Shown here: piece by piece, positions 59,359 to 64,000 of the stretch
Position numbering within the stretch: the stretch's first letter is position 1
Layout of the letters: each line of letters begins with the position of its first letter
Origin: Gilliamella bombicola
GTDB lineage: Bacteria > Pseudomonadota > Gammaproteobacteria > Enterobacterales > Orbaceae
Assembly: GCF_900094945.1 (NCBI RefSeq)
Contig: NZ_FMAQ01000002.1
Span: 185,231 to 249,230, forward strand
Direction: 5' to 3'
Length of the DNA stretch: 64,000 bases
Made by a program: the position numbers and the translations under genes
The notes under the pieces: generated by a model
What the model was told of the DNA's origin: nothing
Databases searched by the model: none
What the model saw: only the letters and a program-made list of their open reading frames with translations

Positions 59359-60459
59359 TCAAAGACAATACTGCTCAAATAAAGGTTTACGCCAACCTAT
59401 TAATAATGCTGGCGTATTCCCCTTTTTATCGATTTTCCACTTTATGTATTGATTGATTAATCGACGTGAAAGCAATAAATCCTCACTAAGCCCTGTTTGT
59501 GAAGAAATAGTCAGTGCTGCTTGTTTTAACTCGCTAGTAATTTTTTTATAATCAGGATAGCTATTAACTCGGCGAATTGGTTGAACTTCAGGTATGGGAG
59601 TAGATAAAAGATCCAAAATTATTTGACCATACAAGCGAATTTCTTTTCCTTTCATACCTAACTTATCAAGTTCTCCTAATGATGTCGGTGAATAGCGTGC
59701 AATTTTCAATAATACTTCTTCATGTACTACAAAATTTATAGCAATATCGTGTTCTTTCGCTAATCTATATCGCCAGCTTGCTAATTTATACAACTGTCCT
59801 AAACTTTTCCCTTTCAATTGCCAACTATTTTTAATATTTAAATAAGCATCATTTGGATCCATTAATTCCGATTTATGGGCAACCACCATTTGGCATTCTT
59901 GATAAGCTGCTTGTAAATAATGGTTAGTGCTTAACTGAGACTTTAAAATATTAATTAATGGAAAAAGATATAACACATCATTAATGGCATATTTACACTG
60001 TTTTTCAGTTAATGGACGTTGTAGCCAATCTGTTCGGGTTTCACTCTTATCAAGTTCGACCTCTAAATATTTTTTTACTAAACTAGCATAACCACTACTT
60101 AATGGATTATCTAGAAAAGAAGCCAATATCTGGCTATCGACAATCGGTGTTGGAACACAGCCAAAATGATAAGAAAAGACCTCGATATCTTCACTACATG
60201 AGTGAAAATATTTTTCAATAGTTGGATTATTTAATATAGCCAAGAAAGCCTGCCAATCAGTAATATTAATTGGATCAATTAACGCTGCATGTTCGCCATT
60301 AAATACCTGCAGTAAACCCAAATGAGGGTAAAAGGTTCGGGTTCGAACAAATTCAGTATCTAAAGCCAAAGCCGAGCTATTTTCGATTTTTGAACAATAA
60401 TCAGCTAACTGATCATTACTAACAATAAGTTGATAAGACAAAATCAAATTCCTGTTCAA
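59359..60459 (-). CDS. rnd: Ribonuclease D
   Basis: 366 residues: DEDD exonuclease (ALDTEFVRTRTFYPHLGLLQ; YFHSCSEDIEVFSYHF; KQCKYAINDVLYLFPL) followed by HRDC domains (LYKLASWRYRLAKEHDIAIN). It trims tRNA precursors from the 3' end. Confidence 0.94.
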   Translation of the reverse strand: MNRNLILSYQLIVSNDQLADYCSKIENSSALALDTEFVRTRTFYPHLGLLQVFNGEHAALIDPINITDWQAFLAILNNPTIEKYFHSCSEDIEVFSYHFGCVPTPIVDSQILASFLDNPLSSGYASLVKKYLEVELDKSETRTDWLQRPLTEKQCKYAINDVLYLFPLINILKSQLSTNHYLQAAYQECQMVVAHKSELMDPNDAYLNIKNSWQLKGKSLGQLYKLASWRYRLAKEHDIAINFVVHEEVLLKIARYSPTSLGELDKLGMKGKEIRLYGQIILDLLSTPIPEVQPIRRVNSYPDYKKITSELKQAALTISSQTGLSEDLLLSRRLINQYIKWKIDKKGNTPALLIGWRKPLFEQYCL

Positions 60460-60465
60460 ATATAT

Positions 60466-61620
60466 TTATTCATTGTGCGTATTTTTGTTAAAAACGATAT
60501 CAATTACCACGATTTCGGAACGAGTCATTAAGCGAATTGGTGGTCCCCAAAATCCATATCCACTACTCACAATGCTGTTAAAATGATCATCTTCTTTTCT
60601 ATAGAATCCATAAGTATTTTTATACATTAATTTTTCAATAATGTTGATAGGGAATATCTGCCCAGCATGAGTGTGCCCAGAAATCATCAAATCAACCCCC
60701 AATTTTTCTGGTTCATTAAGGTCTTTTGGTTGATGATCTAATAAAATAACTGGCGAATCTGTATTAGTGAACATGATAAGATCTGACAGTGAAGCCCTAT
60801 TTACATTATAACGAAATGAAGAAAAATCATCTCGGCCCACTAATGTAACCCCAATATCATCAAAATAAATGATATCATCCTTTAGTACTTTCATACCGGC
60901 TTGCCTAAAAGCGTTAACGATATCTTCTTCTCTATTATTTTCTTGATTAGTCGCTAAGTATTCATGATTACCAAAAATAATATAAGTACCATATTTTGAT
61001 CTTAATTGTTGAAATTGCTTATCGAAACCATTTTGTGTAAAAGGTTTTAAATATTTATCTAATGTATCACCAGTAATCACAACAAAATCAGCATTAAGTT
61101 TATTCACTTTATCAACCATTTGTTGAATAAATCGATTCGTCGTTAGTTCGTTAAGATGAATATCGGAAAGTTGAACAATACGTAAATGTTCAACTTTTGC
61201 GGGTTTATCAATTTTAACTTGGTAATGCACAATCTTTGGATTAATTGCCATTTCGTGACCAAAACAAAACAATAATACAGAGGCAACAATATAAACAATT
61301 TTAAGCCATAAATTGGGTTTAACCTTTTTTTTACTAAGCCAACGTACAATGTCAAAAATAAGTGAGGTAAAAACGCAACAAATCATCAAACCTATAATGA
61401 CATTACAACATAATGGCAGCCAATAAGTTGATATATTATCAAATATTTTAGAAAAGATTAGCGATAATCCAGCTATAAAAACAACGATCCAATATATAAA
61501 TCGATGACAGCCGATCAAATTAAAATCAAACCAAAATAGCCATCGTTTTCCGAGATAGATAGTTATTAAAATACTAACAACAATCGCTATAACAATAGTA
61601 ATAAAATCGACAAAACCCAT
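60466..61620 (-). CDS. Membrane metallophosphoesterase
   Basis: 384 residues: four to five N-terminal membrane segments (residues 1-125), then a calcineurin-like phosphoesterase with LSDIHLNE, VITGDTLD, FGNHEY and SGHTHAGQIFP. Similar to YkuE/YaeI-type lipid-linked phosphoesterases; some hydrolyse UDP-diacylglucosamine or act on membrane pyrophosphates. 6 bp from rnd. Confidence 0.88.
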   Translation of the reverse strand: MGFVDFITIVIAIVVSILITIYLGKRWLFWFDFNLIGCHRFIYWIVVFIAGLSLIFSKIFDNISTYWLPLCCNVIIGLMICCVFTSLIFDIVRWLSKKKVKPNLWLKIVYIVASVLLFCFGHEMAINPKIVHYQVKIDKPAKVEHLRIVQLSDIHLNELTTNRFIQQMVDKVNKLNADFVVITGDTLDKYLKPFTQNGFDKQFQQLRSKYGTYIIFGNHEYLATNQENNREEDIVNAFRQAGMKVLKDDIIYFDDIGVTLVGRDDFSSFRYNVNRASLSDLIMFTNTDSPVILLDHQPKDLNEPEKLGVDLMISGHTHAGQIFPINIIEKLMYKNTYGFYRKEDDHFNSIVSSGYGFWGPPIRLMTRSEIVVIDIVFNKNTHNE

Positions 61621-61644
61621 AATTATCCGAGCAATTGAATATAA

Positions 61645-62424
<780 letters not shown>

Positions 62425-62460
62425 AAAGTTAATTTAAGTGTAATAAATAAGGATAATAGA

Positions 62461-63429
62461 ATGATTGATTTTGGTGATTTTTACCAGATTATCGCAAAAA
62501 ATAAACTGAGTCGCTGGCTAGAAGTATTACCAGCACAACTGGCAAACTGGCAAAATCAAAATATTGATAACCGTTTTAATCAATGGATCAACAGTATTAA
62601 ACACTTACCGTCTATCATTCCAGATCAAATTGATTTACTCCATAGTGTATCTGTCAATAGTGAACAACCTATCTCGATAGGTGAACAGCAACGAATTACT
62701 CAACTACTAAAAAACATGATGCCATGGCGCAAAGGCCCTTTTCACTTATATGGTATTGATGTTGATACAGAATGGCGTTCAGATTGGAAGTGGGAACGCT
62801 TAATTAATCACATTGATAGTTTAGAAGGTAAAATTGTTTTAGACGTGGGGTGTAATAGTGGTTACCATTTATGGCGCATGATTGGTGCAGGAGCAAAACT
62901 CGCTGTTGGAATTGATCCTATGGCACTTTACCTATGCCAATTTGAGGCTATTCGCAAATTACTGGGTAACGATCAAAGAGCGCATTTATTACCACTTGGC
63001 ATTGAGCAGCTACCCAAACTTGGTGCTTTTGATACAGTCTTCTCAATGGGTGTTTTATATCATCGCAGATCGCCACTTGATCATTTATTTCAATTAAAAG
63101 ATCAACTCGTTGAAGATGGTCAATTAGTACTTGAAACATTAGTCATTGATGGTGCTGAACATACAGCACTCATGCCGGGCGAACGCTATGCTCAAATGCG
63201 GAATGTTTATTTTATTCCATCTGTTCCAACAATGATTAATTGGTTAGAAAAATCTGGATTTTCTGATGCAAAACTGGTTGATATATCACTCACCAGTTTG
63301 GATGAACAACGTAAAACAGAATGGATGACATCGGATTCACTTGCAGACTTTTTAGATCCAATCGATTTAACCAAAACCATTGAAGGCTACCCTGCTCCAA
63401 TGCGGGCTGTTTTTATTGCTAAGAAATAA
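62461..63429 (+). CDS. cmoB: tRNA U34 carboxymethyltransferase
   Basis: 322 residues: [69 protein letters not shown] and [16 protein letters not shown] are CmoB signatures. Works with CmoA, encoded 36 bp upstream, to form cmo5U34. Confidence 0.97.
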   Translation: MIDFGDFYQIIAKNKLSRWLEVLPAQLANWQNQNIDNRFNQWINSIKHLPSIIPDQIDLLHSVSVNSEQPISIGEQQRITQLLKNMMPWRKGPFHLYGIDVDTEWRSDWKWERLINHIDSLEGKIVLDVGCNSGYHLWRMIGAGAKLAVGIDPMALYLCQFEAIRKLLGNDQRAHLLPLGIEQLPKLGAFDTVFSMGVLYHRRSPLDHLFQLKDQLVEDGQLVLETLVIDGAEHTALMPGERYAQMRNVYFIPSVPTMINWLEKSGFSDAKLVDISLTSLDEQRKTEWMTSDSLADFLDPIDLTKTIEGYPAPMRAVFIAKK

Positions 63430-63652
63430 AGTGAATTAATAATTATAAATGCCGAGGATTTCAAATGATTATCCAATCCCTTTTAATATTTACATTTTAT
63501 GTATTGTAAGTGGTATTTTTATGTAGAATGTTATAATATTAAAAGTAAAATATAAAAAAATTGTTAAAATTTTGAAAAGTATGCGTATTTAAATATAAAA
63601 CATAATAAAAAAAATGATTTTTAGATCTTTATATGAGGAATAGGAATAAATA

Positions 63653-64000
63653 ATGGAATTACTAAAATTAATCTTGCAACTGCCTTTCTATATTTTGCAA
63701 AAGGCTTGGGAAATAATCAGTTATTTTCTGCTTTTTTTATTAATTTTAGCAAAAGGATTTTTTTGGTTATTTAGTCCAATTATCGGTGATATAAAATGGT
63801 CAACACCAGATTGGTTACCTAATGCAAAAAGATTTTACTATGCAGTAGGTTCTACATTAAAAAAAATAAAAACTTTAATTGGTACAAGTATTATTTTGGG
63901 ATTTATTGCTTACTTTTCTGGTAATTACGCCTATCATTGGTATTTAAATCGTCCAAAACCGATTGAACCAGCACCTGTAGTAATAAATACCTATTCAGCT
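63653..64000 (+). CDS. Membrane-anchored protein, 3' truncated by window
   Basis: At least 116 residues, open to the window end, starting after GAGGAAT. Two hydrophobic segments (about 20-44 and 72-92) precede a Pro-rich RPKPIEPAPVVIN. An N-terminal anchor with an exported remainder is likely; alpha-2-macroglobulin-like proteins begin this way, but too little is visible to decide. 63430-63652 has no gene. Confidence 0.55.
   Translation, partial: MELLKLILQLPFYILQKAWEIISYFLLFLLILAKGFFWLFSPIIGDIKWSTPDWLPNAKRFYYAVGSTLKKIKTLIGTSIILGFIAYFSGNYAYHWYLNRPKPIEPAPVVINTYSA

Overview
The window is AT-rich gammaproteobacterial chromosome. The gene content and neighbourhoods (dnaQ/rnhA, mltD, gshA, rlmC, map, cnoX, mtnN, rnd, cmoA/cmoB) and the strongly A/T-biased codons fit an insect-gut Orbaceae bacterium such as Gilliamella. 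That assignment is an inference from style and content, not from a database match.

About 47 kb (roughly 933-48007) is a lambda-like temperate siphophage integrated in the 3' end of a tRNA-Asp gene. The intact tRNA is at 47958-48034 next to the integrase, and a 50-bp copy of its 3' end is at 928-977. Going leftward from the immunity region, cro (36.9 kb) is followed by replication genes with a candidate iteron origin, ninB, ninG, a Q-like antiterminator, a late promoter with terminators, a nuclease, holin/SAR endolysin/Rz/Rz1, terminase, portal, MuF-type head protein, capsid, tail tube, tape measure, lambda M-L-K-I-J homologues and a side tail fibre. At the far left two LPS-modifying enzymes (acetyltransferase and GT9 glycosyltransferase) point the other way. 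Going rightward from cI come a two-gene module in the position lambda uses for rexAB, a small gene with a structured leader, a second CI operator cluster (OL-like), a recE/recT recombination operon with ssb and small early genes, then xis and int.

Several accessory cassettes interrupt this plan. The most striking lies between the tape-measure and M genes: a HigB/HigA-like toxin-antitoxin pair, a three-repeat/two-spacer array with type I-F CRISPR repeats (28-nt repeats, 32-nt spacers, no cas genes in the window) with its own putative promoter and terminator, a P22-type antirepressor preceded by a C4-like antisense RNA, and a lipoprotein. Other cassettes are a metallo-beta-lactamase-fold gene with its own promoter and terminator and a His/Tyr/Cys repeat, a coiled-coil/membrane-protein module between Rz1 and terminase, a MuF head protein fused to a zincin-like domain, and the nucleotidyltransferase-like pair downstream of cI. 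These are the best candidates for phage-phage conflict or superinfection-exclusion functions.

Right of the prophage (48-64 kb) the chromosome is ordinary housekeeping sequence with one decayed gene between rnhA and mltD. Left of the prophage lie the 3' part of a dihydroorotate-dehydrogenase-family gene and a decayed integrase tail, which suggests the tRNA-Asp site was occupied by an earlier element.
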